Positions 47,889 through 58,960 of a stretch of DNA of 64,000 bases are shown in pieces. This stretch comes from Parietaria judaica (Eukaryota; Streptophyta; Magnoliopsida; Rosales; Urticaceae), in assembly GCA_954871525.1 (NCBI GenBank), contig OX940860.1:55850724-55914723 (forward strand), given 5' to 3'. The position numbers were made by a program, and so were the translations under genes. Under the pieces are notes generated by a model. It did not search any database, was not told the origin of the DNA, and worked only from the letters and a program-made list of their open reading frames with translations. How positions within the stretch are numbered: position 1 is the first letter of the stretch; each line of letters begins with the position of its first letter.

Positions 47889-48582
47889 CCGTGACCGTGA
47901 CCGGGAAATAGTTGAGCCACATTTTTTCTTTGACCCCTAAAAATGAGGGTTAGATTGTATAGAAACTTGTAAATGAGGTGTTATATGCAATGCAAGCATC
48001 CTTGCTTGGATTAGATTTACTTTTGTGTAGGGGTACCTACGACTTTTGTGAAACAAATTCGATATTTGGTAGCTTCAATTCAAAATTTTAACTCGCATTT
48101 TCCCTGGAATGATGCATAGTTTATTTTATCTCAAAAAATAAGAATTAGTAGTGACTGAAGATTGAGATATAAGCATTGAATAATAGAGATATTTGCGGGG
48201 TAAATTCTTCAAATCATGCAAATGTAACTGCAGTAAAAATTCCTCAATAAAATGTCAAATTTTACACTTAGGGTATTTATGTTAACAAAAATCTATAAAT
48301 GATATTAGACTGTTAAGAAATGATAATAAAAAAACTAACACACTTGATCAGTGAAAATGGTATTGGTTTTTACCCGAAAAAAGTTGAGCTGATTTAAATG
48401 GTTTGAAAAATCAGAAAATTGATATAATCGGTGGCGGTAAATTTGATATTCGGTTTTACACTCCTAACGACAATAGTTGGGTGTATCAGCTTTCGATTTT
48501 TGCTTTCGTGGAAAATGGAGATAAGCAAATCACTAGGCCGAAAACAAAGTAAAATACACACATACAGTGCACCATTCCCGTG
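47889..48582. other. Shared 3' region of two convergent genes
   Basis: AT-rich DNA between the convergent ARM/BTB and cyclin genes; it should hold both 3' UTRs. No other gene. Confidence 0.6.
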
Positions 48583-49932
48583 CTAGGAAATGGGCGAGTC
48601 TGAAGATACTGTCGACATCGTTCGAGCAGAATCGTCTTTGCTCGGCCAAGCGTGAGTGTCGTTGATTTTGCAGGCTCTCATGGGCCTCTCGATCTGTTGC
48701 AGGGCCTCAGCGGATTCGGTCTCCAGATGCCCGCAGTACGTTCGGAACGTGTCGAGGCTGACTTGAAGGCGGAAATCGATGGTGAACAGAAACCGCATCT
48801 CTAATCTGTTTAGTTCTCCAGTGGTCACTCCGCCCACCTTTGCGTAGTACGCATTGCTGAAGAATCTGAAACAACCACAGCCAACTATAACTGAATATAC
48901 CGATGGAAAGGGCGTTTATAGAGTTGAAAATATTTATAAAAGGAAATTAAATTTCCTGCTTCTTTTCTTTCTTTCTAGAGATCAGATAATTGCGACTAAA
49001 ATTGGAACCGCTTTCTTCTATGCGATACTATGGCTCATATTTTGTACAAAATGCCACTACATGACTGAACATTCTAAAAAAGGGGATTTTATAGGAACCT
49101 GGCAAAACACGGGACCAAGTGACTTAAAATTTTGAGAAAAGAAAAACCCGACTTTTCCAAAACTGAGCTTGGAAAACCGGGATTCAGCCGGAAAAAAAAA
49201 AAAGTTTCACTCCTAACTGAACTTGCTGATTTAGGACAATAATTTTGGGAATTATGGTTTTTGACATTACAGTCTAAAGAAAGACCTAACTTTCTAGTAG
49301 GTTTAGTTATAAAAAAAAAGGGGGCTTCCCAAAACTAGTTTCACTCCTAACTGGACTTACTGATTTAGGACATTAATTTTGGGCATAGGGCTTTTGACAT
49401 TTTATAGACTAAACGATAAACTTAAAATTTCTAGTGGATTTAGAGTTAAAACCGTAATGCCATTTTCAACGAATACTCAATTGTTCACAACTAGCTCTTT
49501 CTCAGTTCCTACGGTTTTGGTTCCGGTCAAAACTTACGCATCGTCCATGAACTTAGCAGCAAGCATCACACTTGTGATCAGAAGGCGGTGAACATTGAGC
49601 GACGTTAGGCGTGCTTCGGTACGACGGAGGAATCGGTCGACGTAGACGTTGGCCACAACGAAGCACGACGGGCTGCAGCCCGAGTACTTGAAGAGGCGAT
49701 CCACGTACTGGTGGACGCTCAGCGTCGGAGCTCTCAATCCATGGAAAATCGTTACAGCTTGTGTCGCTTCGAATTGAGCGTCGTTTCTCCGAACCGATTT
49801 CTCAAGGATCGACGAGAGCAAGGACAAGGCTCGCGGGATTTTTGGGGATCCTTTGCCTGACTGTTTGAGTCCCAAGTCGAGGTAAATATCCGGGATTATC
49901 TTATCATCGACCTCAATGGCCAAAGTTCCCAT
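48583..49932 (-). CDS. CYCU1-1: U/P-type cyclin, closest to CYCU1;1 (CYCP2;1)
   Basis: Two coding exons on the minus strand: 49932-49538 and 48865-48583, with a GT-AG intron in phase 2. They give 225 aa, typical for this family. The single cyclin-box domain (about residues 30-150) shows RALSLLSSILEKSV, VTIFHGLRAP, QYVDRLFKYSGCSPSCFVVA, LNVHRLLITSVMLAAK and AYYAKVGGVTTGELNRLEM. The GVTTGELNRLEM block and the RACK...W tail fit CYCU1;1 better than CYCU2 or CYCU4. U/P cyclins are PHO80-like and pair with A-type CDKs, linking nutrient status to cell division. The gene converges with the ARM/BTB gene. A 5' UTR intron precedes the ATG. Confidence 0.93.
49203..49450. repeat. ~115-bp imperfect direct duplication in the cyclin coding intron
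   Basis: About 49203-49312 and 49336-49450 share AGTTTCACTCCTAACTG, CTGATTTAGGAC and TTTTGACATT in order. The copies have diverged. Confidence 0.75.
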
Positions 49933-49939
49933 ATCTAAT

Positions 49940-50813
49940 CTGCAAAAATAAAGATAAATTAAAACGAGTAATAAGAAAGCACAAAACTATGATATTATAC
50001 TATAAAAGAAGATTTGTCATTTTTCTGACAGTGTCTTTCTAGAGCAAATGGACTTCCGCGGATATTCCTCCGTTGGACACCAAAGTCATTCTGTGGCCGC
50101 GGAATTTGGTGGACTCCGCTGCGTCCATGAATTTTGGTTTTTATTTAAAAATTAAAACATAAAAGTTTTTCGAAAGGCTAAATTCAGAGCACGTCCCCAC
50201 TATCGGGGGCGGATGCGCGTATAGCCCCAAACTTTAACAAATGTTCGAAATTAATCTGAAACTTTCAAGTTTTAAAATTTTTATTCTTAGGTTTTAATTA
50301 GACTTACTTAGCCCGTTGCATAATTTGTATTCCGTGTCCATCCCAAACCACGAATCCAGGCAGCCGACCCACGGAAGCTCGCGGGATGGCGTGATTACGC
50401 CACAGCAATTCGCTGATCGTGCCAGCGGGTTTCTAAAACGACTCGATTTTTTAATTAGACTTACTTATCCCCCTCGAAATTTGTATCCCAGGTCCTTCCC
50501 TCATCGCGAATCGAAGCAGCCGATCCACGGAACGGTGAAATGCCGCTGCGGCAATCCGCGGGATCGTGCGGCGAGTCTCGGCACCGGTGGGTTTCTAGAG
50601 TGGCTCAATTTCGGATAAAAGCATGTTTCCATGGGAATAAATTCACTTGTTCTCTTCTCATAAGGAATTTTGTGAGATCAAGTTACACTACATAATAAAT
50701 GGTATGGGAATCCTGAAACTGCCATTGATAAGAGCTTAAATCTGCTGAATACGCAAGACCCACGACAATAATTCTTTGAAAGGCGAGATCTGAGAGGCAA
50801 GAAGAGTACTTAC
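49940..50813 (-). other. 5' UTR intron of the cyclin gene
   Basis: On the minus strand a donor (CTCT|GTAAGTAC, at 50813) and an acceptor (TTTTTGCAG|ATTAG, at 49940) bracket 874 bp. The leader exon would lie at 50814 to about 51010. A long 5' UTR intron often boosts plant gene expression. Predicted from splice motifs only. Confidence 0.6.
50296..50615. repeat. ~155-bp diverged tandem duplication in the cyclin 5' UTR intron
   Basis: About 50296-50445 and 50453-50605 share AATTAGACTTACTTA, CGAATC.AGGCAGCCGA.CCACGGAA and GGGTTTCTA in order. Confidence 0.75.
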
Positions 50814-51314
50814 AGAGAGTGAATCTCTGAGCTCGACTGTTTGCTGTCCAGGTGATTGAAGAAGCAATCGCGAGGAACGAAGAAGAGTCTGAGAGTCTAA
50901 TACAGTGGTGTTTGGCATTCTCTCTTGGAATTCATGGCTTGGCTTCAACAGGAGACTTCATTTATCGATCCCCACAAGCTCTCTTCTCTCTCTCTCACAT
51001 GGATTGGCGGGTCACAGATTCACCGCACTCTCTCCCCGTTGAAACTTCACAAAAAAGATAGTGTCGGTAGTGGACGCATGTTATTTTCGGCATAACTGCC
51101 TTAGAGTTTATTAATATGGCCGTGGGGGTGAACAAAAGAACACTAAATCGATACCGAATATACGGAGAACCAAATTAAACGGTTAATACCGAATATAAAC
51201 CAAAATTCGATTGAAAATTAAATTTATCACATATGACTAAAATTTAGTATGTAATTTATATTTTGTATTGCACAATATATTAACTTCTTATATGACACTT
51301 ATCAAGATAATTAC

Positions 51315-52218
51315 TGTTGAGGGTGATTTGCACCACCCTCTTTCAGTCACAAAGATAATCACAAAGAACAAGATAATAACGATGAACAGTGAATATCTTT
51401 GATTTATTATGTTTCCAACGAGGACTCGGTTTCTTTCGTTGAATAGCTGGACAATTGAAGGATGGAGTTACAATGAACTTTTTCTCTCTCTCTCTCTATC
51501 TCTATCTCTCTCTCTCTCAGGTCTTTTTTCTCACGGGATCCTTCTTCCCCTTTCTTCTTCCACCTTCTTTTCTTCTTCCTCCTTTTTTAAATGAGGCTTA
51601 ACTTGCCTTTTATAGAGCTTACATTTGCTTTCTCACGTCTTTCCCGCCCTTTGTCACATCCAATCACTAGCTTATCTAAGAGTGATTTGAGGAAAGCATG
51701 GTTAACCCATGCTTTGCATCATTCTAGGGTAGTTGGCCACGGTGGGTAGGTGGGATCAGCATGGGCGTCATTAAATGCACATCTCGTCAGTTGTCATTCG
51801 GCTCCGCACGCCCCGTTGTCGATGCCTCTAGTCGAACTCATGATCCGTCAACCTTTGACATCCCTTGGAATCTTTCTTGAATATACATTGATCCTTCCAC
51901 GATTTCCTCAACTGATTTACTGATTCTCCACAGTTAGTGCGATTTTGACTTCCTTCTTCATTTAATTCGATGGGGTTTTTGTGATGAGTTTCTTCTTCAT
52001 GGATTCTTCCTTGAGGGTTCTTCGTCGAGGCGCGATGGGGCATTTCATCGCAGTTCGTTTTTATACTAGTCATACTTCGTCGCGGATTGAACCTCCTCGA
52101 GGATGTTCCTTGGTTGACCATCGGTCAACGAAACTCCTCGCCCTCACCTTACGTCGTTTTTAGGACAAAACGACACGAGTTGTGTTAGGGATGGATTTGA
52201 CGAAATCCGACCTTAACA
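51315..52218 (-). repeat. 3' LTR of copy D (904 bp)
   Basis: Reads TGTTGAGGGTGATTTGCACC to CGAAATCCGACCTTAACA on the + strand. Its (CT)n tract (about 51482-51520) is longer than in the 5' LTR. Confidence 0.92.
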
Positions 52219-52261
52219 GCCAGTCCCCCATTTTATCAAGTGTATACACTTGGTAAAATGA
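52219..52261 (-). promoter_or_regulatory. Polypurine tract with adjoining 32-bp dyad
   Basis: The minus strand reads TGGGGGACTGGC into the LTR. Next to it 52230-52261 is a near-perfect palindrome centred on CAAGTGTATACACTTG (52237-52252), with one mismatched pair outside the core. Confidence 0.8.
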
Positions 52262-52619
52262 AATATAACTTCTCGGTGACTAACCTAACAAGTCTTCATC
52301 GACGAACCTTTAGCGACGGAGGTGCTGCGATGAGGACACGAGATGAGCTCTTGCGAGGAACTTTCGCGAAGGGTTGGAAAACCACGGACCTTTCGCATTC
52401 CCGACAATATTTGGTTCTGGGCCCCACGCTGATTTGCTTTCCCAATTTGTCAGCCTCGAATCCTTCGCACATCCCTTCAGCATTAAATGCCACCTCTTCG
52501 CACTTGAGTACCTTTGGGATTTATAACGGACCCTCGATCTGAGCCGTTGATGAACTCGCATGCTTTGAATCTGGGTCGTCGGATCGATATGCGCCTCTTC
52601 ATTTCCCTTTCCCTCTCTT

Positions 52620-52627
52620 CTATAAAT
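52620..52627 (+). promoter_or_regulatory. TATA box for the antisense ORF
   Basis: CTATAAAT, on the strand opposite to gag-pol, about 140 bases before the ATG at 52766, followed by a CT-rich leader. The upstream block (CACTTGAGTACC..., GGGTCGTCGGATCGATATGC) is conserved in copy B near 28700-28800. Confidence 0.5.
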
Positions 52628-52765
52628 TCGGGGTTTCGGCCCCCTTTCGACACTTTCCATACTTTCGAAAACTCTCTCTGAACCGCTCTTGCGATTCTCT
52701 CTCTCTGTTCTAGCTTTCATTTTCTCATCTTCAGATTCCTTCCTCCTTTTCTTCTAGACGCTTCA

Positions 52766-52915
52766 ATGGCTCCTTCCGGCATCGGACCGGTCTTCAAGAC
52801 CCGAAGCTCTTTCTCTGTCATGACGTCGGAGAGGTTGCAGTTCATCGCCGACAACTTCTTAGATTCGGAGTCTTTTCGGGCACGTCTCCCTTACGAGGGT
52901 GAACTCGCCGAATAA
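52766..52915 (+). pseudogene. Truncated antisense additional ORF of the Tat element
   Basis: A 49-codon frame starting MAPSGIGPVF, with SVMTSERLQFIADNF, ends at TAA where the minisatellite begins. Its place (between integrase and the 3' LTR), antisense orientation and N-terminal style match the additional ORFs known in Tat elements (putative gypsy-type transposon domain). Those are normally several hundred residues, so this is only the N-terminus. Function is unknown in general. Confidence 0.5.
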
Positions 52916-52917
52916 TT

Positions 52918-53445
52918 TGTTGCTCGGCCCTCTCACCGAGCAGTTTCTCTTAGGCACTCTCGCCTATTTTTTTCATATTTTCTCGGCACTCTCGCCGGTG
53001 TGGGTTTGCTCGGCACCGTAGCCGTATTTTTCTTTTTTGCTCGGCACTCGCACCGAGCAGTTTTTCTTAGGCACTCTCGCCTATTTTTTTATATTTTCTC
53101 GGCACTCTCGCCGGTGTGGGTTTGCTCGGCACCCTAGCCGTATTTTTCTTTTTGCTCGTCCCTCTCACCGAGCAGTTTCTCTTAGGCACTCTCGCCTATT
53201 TTTTTTATATTTTCTCGGCACTCTCGCCGGTGTGGGTTTGCTCGGCACCCTAGCCGTATTTTTCTTTTTGCTCGGCCCTCTCACCGAGCAGTTTCTCGTA
53301 GGCACTCTCGCCTATTTTTTTTTATATTTTCTCGGCACTCTCGCCGGTGTGGGTTTGCTTGGCACCTTAGCCGTATTTTTCTTTTTGCTCGGCACTCGCA
53401 CCGAGCAGTTTCTCTTAGGCACTCTCGTCTATTTTTTTTTATTTG
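52918..53445. repeat. ~116-bp tandem repeat of copy D
   Basis: About four and a half units; the anchor GCTCGGCACTCGCACCGAG type recurs at about 53039, 53154, 53270 and 53387. Units contain GGCACTCTCGCCGGTGTGGG and GGCACCCTAGCCGTATTTTT. The + strand frame across it is a repeat artefact. Confidence 0.92.
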
Positions 53446-53725
53446 TAGTCGAACTTCTTTCCTTCCATTCGAATATGAGATAAGATAAAAGGTTACGTCG
53501 TGAGTCAGCTTGGGTGTCTAAAAGACGAGCCTCATTAAACCCTTCGAGTCCCCCATTCGGGTGCGGCTCGCGAGGGAAGAGTACTCCACATCAATTTGAT
53601 AAAGGCCGAAGCCACGCAAAATAGTCCCGAACAAGAAGGGTCGGGACTTCCCTAAATCGCGAAAGATAAAAGTCAAAGAGAAAGATAAGAGTATGAAAGG
53701 AAAGAAAAGAAAACAATCCGCGAGG

Positions 53726-55039
53726 CTACTGGTAGAATTTCTTTAAGTGCTTCACGTTCCAACTCCGTACTACTTTGGCGCCCTCAGTATTCTTGAGCTC
53801 GTAGACTCCTGGCCTGACGACGTCGGTGACTATGTATGGGCCTTCCCAAGTCTGCCCCAGCTTTCCAGCATTCATCTCGGCGGTGTTCTGGAAAACCCGT
53901 CGGAGGACCATCTCCCTGACTCTGAACCTCCTCGAGCGTACCTTCTTGTTGTAGAAACGCGCGATCGTGTTTTGGTAATTGGCGATGTGCGCGCTTGCTT
54001 GCTCGCGTCTTTCGTCGATGTGGTCGAGCTGGTGAAGGAGATTCTGTTCGTTGTCTTCCTCACTACTGGGGGCTAGAGTTCGTCGAAGGCTAGGGACTCC
54101 AACTTCTGCCGGGATCACAGCTTCGAATCCAAAAGCTAAAGCGAAGGGGGTTTCGTCGGTCGCGGAGTGGGGGGTTGTTCGATAGGCCCATAGCACTCCT
54201 GGCAGCTCGTCCGCCCACAGCCCTTTCTTTTCGTCGAGCCTCCTCTTGATGTTGTCGACGATGGTTCGGTTGACTGCCTCGGCGTTCCCGTTGCCTTGGG
54301 GATACCGTGGTGTCGATGTATTGAGCTTTATCCTCCATCGCTCGCAAAAGTCTCCGAACCTCTTTGAGATGAATTGAGACTCATTATCGGCAATTATCTC
54401 TCTAGGCAATCCGAAGCGAGTGACCACGTTTTTCCAGACGTAACTCTTGACGTCAGAATCCTTGATGTTGGCGTATGATTCAGCCTCCGTCCACTTGGTG
54501 AAGAAGTCCGTGACAACGAGCATGAACCTCTTCTGCCGCGTGCCGATGGGCATGGGGCCGACGATGTCCATTGACCACTTCATGAATGGGTAAGGCACAG
54601 ATACCACGGAGAGTTCTTCCGCCGGGCAGTTGATCGCTGGAGCGTGTCGCTGACATTTCTCGCACTTCTTGGCATGGCTGATGCAATCGGCGACCATGGT
54701 CTCCCAAAAGAAACCTTGCCGCTTAGTCTTCCTCAGCAAGGAACGCCCGCCGGAGTGGTTTCCGCATTCTCCGCTATGGATTTCTCGCATGACGTTCTCA
54801 GTCTCTTTCTCGCCAAGGCATCTCAAGTAGGGACCTGCGAAGCTCTTCAAGTAGAGTCTGCTGTCGAGGACGGTGTACTTGGAGCTCTTCGACTTGATCT
54901 TCCTGGACTCCTGCGGATTCTCGGGCAGCATTCCCTCGAGAATGTACTTCCGGAGGGGCGTTCGCCAATCTTCCGCTTCATCGTCGTCCACGACTCCTCG
55001 CTCCTCGCCTTCGTCCTCGTCGTCCTCGATTTCGTTCAC
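53726..55039 (-). pseudogene. Integrase of the Tat-lineage element
   Basis: A 437-aa frame running from the end of the RNase H region to the integrase C-terminus. A zinc-binding HHCC region (HSGECGNH ... CEKC, about residues 87-135) is followed by the catalytic core with D in WSMDIVG, D in IADNESQF and E in NAEAVNRT. A C-terminal domain (GPYIVTDVV, WNVKHLKKFY) has no chromodomain. The usual DNGxQF motif has E instead of G, which may impair activity. It is in a different frame from the upstream RT/RNase H, which ends at 55057. Confidence 0.92.
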
Positions 55040-55056
55040 GTTGGCCTCGCCAGTCC

Positions 55057-56610
55057 TTACTTCCTCAGCCTCTTTGCTTTCTTTAGATTTCTTTTTCGCT
55101 GGGCCTTCTTCTCTTTTGATACTCGGTTCTCCACCATCTCCACTGTGACCGACCTCAGTTCGCCGACTTCAATCGTCGAATCCGGGCTTGCCATTGCATC
55201 GGCGTGAGTATTGTCTCCTCGAGTCACCTGCGTTAGGCTGAAGTAGTCGAACTTCCTCAAGAGAGTATCAACTACTCCCGCATAGGCCTCCATTTGCTCG
55301 TCGTTCTTCTCGTACTCCCCATTGACCTGCTTTACCACTAACCGAGAATCCGAGAAAGCGTGCAAGTTCTTGGCTCCGATCGCTAAGGATGACTGCATCC
55401 CGATGATGAGTGCTTCATACTCCGCCTCGTTGTTGGTGGAACGATAGGCGAGACGACAAGCTTTTTCCACTATGTCTCCCATCGGAGAGATGATTCTGAT
55501 CCCCACCCCAGATCCTTGCGTCGTCGCTGATCCGTCAACCCGTAACTTCCAGATGCCGGCCTCGTTGCTTAGGTTCACTGGCTCCCTCGGTAGCTCGATG
55601 AGGAAATCAGCGAGCACTTGAGATTTGAGACTCGTCCGGAGTTTGTACTCAATGTCATATGCCCCCAGTTTTATCGACCACTTCGTGATCCTTCCTGACT
55701 GGTTCGGGCAGTGGATGATGGAGCGGATCGGTCTGTCGGTCATGACGACAATGGTGTGGGCTTGGAAGTGATGCTTCAACCTCTCCGACGCATCGTACAT
55801 CGCCAAGACGAGCTTCTCGGGTTGCGGGTACCTTGTCTCGGCATCGAGGAGCTTTCTGCTGATGTAGGAGACTGGCTTCTGCTCCCCATCCTCTTCTCGT
55901 ACAAGCACTTGGCTGATCGCGTGGTCAGACACGGCAATGTACAAATACAACGGCTCCCCTGGTTTTGGCTTCGTCATGATGGGCGGCAACGATAGGTAAG
56001 ACTTCAGCGCTCGGAAAGCCTCCTCGCACTTCTCGGTCCACTCGAATTTCTTATTCTTCCTCAGCAGTTCGTAGACGAGGAGAGTCTTGTCGGCCGATCG
56101 TGAGATGAATCGGTTCAGAGCGGCGATCCTTCCGGTCAATCTCTGAATCTCTCGCCAATTTCGTGGCGAGGGCATGCTCTTGATTGCCTCGATCTGCTCG
56201 GGGTCGGCTTCGATTCCTCGTCGAGTGACCATGTGACCCAAGAATTTCCCCGAGGACATGCCGAATGTGCACTTAGTGGGATTCAGCTTCATCTTGTGTT
56301 GGTTCAGAATTTCGAAACATTCTTCCAGGTGCTCGATGTGCGCGGCCGCCTTCAGGGATTTGACGACCATATCGTCGATGTATACCTCCATGCTCTTCCC
56401 GATCTGCTTCTGAAACATCTTCGTTACTACCCTCTGGTAGGTTGCTCCGACATTTTTCAACCCGAAGGGCATGACTTTATAGCAGTACGTGCCCCTCTCG
56501 CTGATGAAAGCAGTCTTTTCTTCGTCATCCGGGTGCATCCTTATTTGGTGATATCCGAGAGTAGACATCCATGAAGCTGAGAAGCTCGTAACCATGGGTA
56601 GCCTCGACAA
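55057..56610 (-). pseudogene. Reverse transcriptase core, RNase H and archaeal-type RNase H
   Basis: It contains the RT palm (YHQIRMHP, FGLKNVGATYQR, catalytic YIDD near 56375) and the connection with FLGHMVTRRGIE. A Ty3-type RNase H domain (LYLYIAVSDHAI, PVSYISRKL, TDRPIRSI) follows. A second archaeal-type RNase H (WKLRVDGSAT, NNEAEYEAL, FSDSRLVV, NTHADAM) keeps the D-E-D-D residues. The second RNase H is a Tat/Ogre signature. It joins the upstream RT fragment by a frameshift near 56565. Confidence 0.93.
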
Positions 56611-56986
56611 GGCGATCTATAAACGGCATGGGGAAGCTGTCCTTTGGGCAGGCTCGGTTGAGGTCGGTGAAGTCCACGCACACTCGCCACTTACCGTTCT
56701 TCTTCTTCACGACGACGGGGTTAGCCAACCATTCGGGATACTTCACTTCTCGAATGGTGCCCGTCGAGAGCAGCTTATCCACCTCGTCGTTGATAATCTT
56801 ATTCCTATCGGGGGCCATCTTTCTCCTCTTCTGTATGACGGGCTTGCATCTCAGATCGGTGTTAAGGCGATGAGCTGTTACCAATGGGTCGATCCCCGGC
56901 ATGTCTTCGTGAGACCAGGAAAAACTTCCCCGATTCTTTTTTAGGAAATCGACCAGTTGGGTCTTGATCTCCGGGTCAAGTTCCAC
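56525..56986 (-). pseudogene. N-terminal reverse transcriptase fragment
   Basis: RT fingers/palm start: FSWSHEDMPGID, VIQKRRKMAPDR, VVVKKKNGKWRVCVDFTDLN, CPKDSFPMPFID and LLSFMDVYS. The frame is lost just after MDVYS, where the next motif continues in another frame at 56610. An in-frame TAG at 57185-57187 separates it from the protease region, which is otherwise in the same frame. Confidence 0.92.
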
Positions 56987-57184
56987 GCCTACACCGACGG
57001 TCCGAGCAGGATTAGACTCGTCGATACAGATTCGCTCTACCTCTTCGAGCTGCGACCCTCCTTTTCTCTCTTCGGCACTTTGTGCCTCGACGTCTTCCGT
57101 ACTAAGTATCTCGGCGGTCTTGACATTATCTTTCCTCCGCCCCTTCTTCCGCCCTGGGGTCCTCGGAGCGGGCGTAGTTAATTG

Positions 57185-57817
57185 CTATAAACCGACTGGC
57201 TCCCCTTTCTCTATCTGCTCGATCCCCTTTTCGTTGGCCATCGATTTATGGTGCATCATGTAGCAGACCCGGTAGGCGTCTCTGCTTCCTTTAAGCTCCT
57301 CGATTTCCCCCTCTTTCTTGCCCAGGAATTTTATGCACTGATGGTACGTTGATGGGATGGCTCTCATGGAGTGTATCCAAGGTATTCCTAGGATCACGTT
57401 GAAGTGTGACGGAACGTTTAGCACCATAAACTCTGTCATCCGGTTGACGCTCCTCGCGCAGACCGGGAGATGGACTGTCCCCATCGAGATAGCGACATCC
57501 CCATTAAAACCTGACACCTTGCGAGGGTGTCCTCCGATCACGAGTCCTTCTACATCCATCTTCATCAAGCATTCATAGAAAATTGACGTCGACCGAACTC
57601 CCATTATCGACGAGAATACGACAAACCTCGCAGCCACCAATGTTGAGCTCGAGGACCAGAGCATCGTCGTGCATATCAGCACAGGTCTCGTTTTCACAAA
57701 TTCTATCCTCGCGCCAGAGCCAACCATCGTTACATCTCTTCGGCTGTACTCTCGCCCTCTTCGCTGATAGGCCTTGATGTTGTTGATTGAATCTTCGCAG
57801 AATCGCGATCCGCCCAT
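57185..57817 (-). pseudogene. Aspartic protease region, frameshifted
   Basis: The conserved LVDNGSS active-site motif is visible near 57600-57620 in a different frame from its flanks, with shifts near 57690 and 57575. Downstream FNVILGIPWIHSMRAIPSTY is the conserved linker between protease and RT in Tat elements. The motif is D-N-G rather than D-T/S-G, as is common in this lineage. Confidence 0.85.
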
Positions 57818-57955
57818 AATCAGCTCGATTCTCGTTCTTGAAGCCGAGCGTTTTTCTTCGATGCGCTCCGCAGCTGATGGCTCGGTCTCGAGATTTCTCT
57901 TTGCTCCGCCTTGATTGTTCCCTTCATCGTGCGCCGGGCCTTTTCGCCGGCTGTG

Positions 57956-58171
57956 CTATGTCCAATTACCGTTATTCCATGGCTCGGGAGGGTTGTACGT
58001 GGGGTCTTTGACCTCCCCCTGCGCGTACTTCCTCTGGAGTTCTCTCTTTAGCATGGCGCAATCCTCGGTGGAATGGCCATTGTAGTTATGGTAAGTGCAG
58101 AACTTACTCATATCCTTTGTCCAATGCATTCTCTCGAAACTCCCTTGGCCTCCCGAGAATCCCCCTCGCAC
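57956..58171 (-). pseudogene. Nucleocapsid zinc-knuckle part of gag
   Basis: The CTYHNYNGHSTEDC motif is the variant knuckle (C-x2-H-x4-H-x4-C) typical of Tat gag proteins and is expected to bind element RNA. It lies in an arginine/glycine-rich context. Frame breaks separate it from the capsid. Confidence 0.8.
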
Positions 58172-58570
58172 TTCGGTGAATCCTCCTCGGCCTCTGGAGA
58201 ATCCTCCCCGGCTTCCCGGGAATTCTCCTTGGTTGTCGAAGAAATCTCCTCGTTGCTGACCTTCTCGCTCCTGGTTCCCTCGATCATCAGAAAAGTTTCC
58301 TCGCGATTGATTTCCCCGACCGTCGTCGCGGTCTCTTTTCTCGTCTACCTGGTAGACTCCTCGCTTCGGGATTTCTCGAGCTCGTCGCTCATTTGAATTT
58401 CCTCGATCTTCTCCTCATCCTCTCGTTCTAGACGACGGAATGTCTCTTCCATTTTCCCTTTTCTCGTGCTACTTTCCCCTGCTTCCACCTTCGTGAAACT
58501 TCTTCTGGGCTAGCGTCTCTTCCTCTATCTCCATGAAGAGCGTCGCTCTGTGGAGTGCATCCTCGATCTT

Positions 58571-58960
58571 CTATGGACGCATTTTTATCAACTCCTCGCG
58601 GAAAGGGGCCAAGTACCACAGTCCGTGCTTCAGCGCCTGGATTGCGACGACGTCATCGAGCCCCGGGACTCTGACCATGACGTCTTTGAATCTTCCGACG
58701 TATTGCCGGAGGGTTTCTTCTCGTCCCTGCGAGAGATTCCACAAGGTTGTGACAGTCGCCTCATTTTGTACGTACATTGAGTAGTGCCGCAAAAAATATG
58801 CGACGAACTCATCGGAGTCGCTGATGGATTGTGGTGGTAGCTTCGCGAACCAATCGCTTGCTGGACCTTGCAAGCTTTCGATGAAGAGATGACACAGGAT
58901 AGCTTCCAGCTTTGCTTCCTCGCCACCTATACGCTCCGTTGCGATCCGGAAATACTTCAC
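58571..58960 (-). pseudogene. Gag capsid domain
   Basis: Retrotransposon gag domain: MKYFRIATERIGGEEAKLEA, FIESLQGPASDWFAKLPP, FVAYFLRHYSM and LWNLSQGREETLRQYVGRF. A premature TAA at 58571-58573 is followed in frame by continuing gag-like sequence, so the stop is a nonsense change rather than the natural end. Confidence 0.9.

Noticed and set aside
53037..53483. 148-codon + strand frame with LGTLA repeats
   Set aside because: Encoded entirely by the 116-bp tandem array; no start context or domain.
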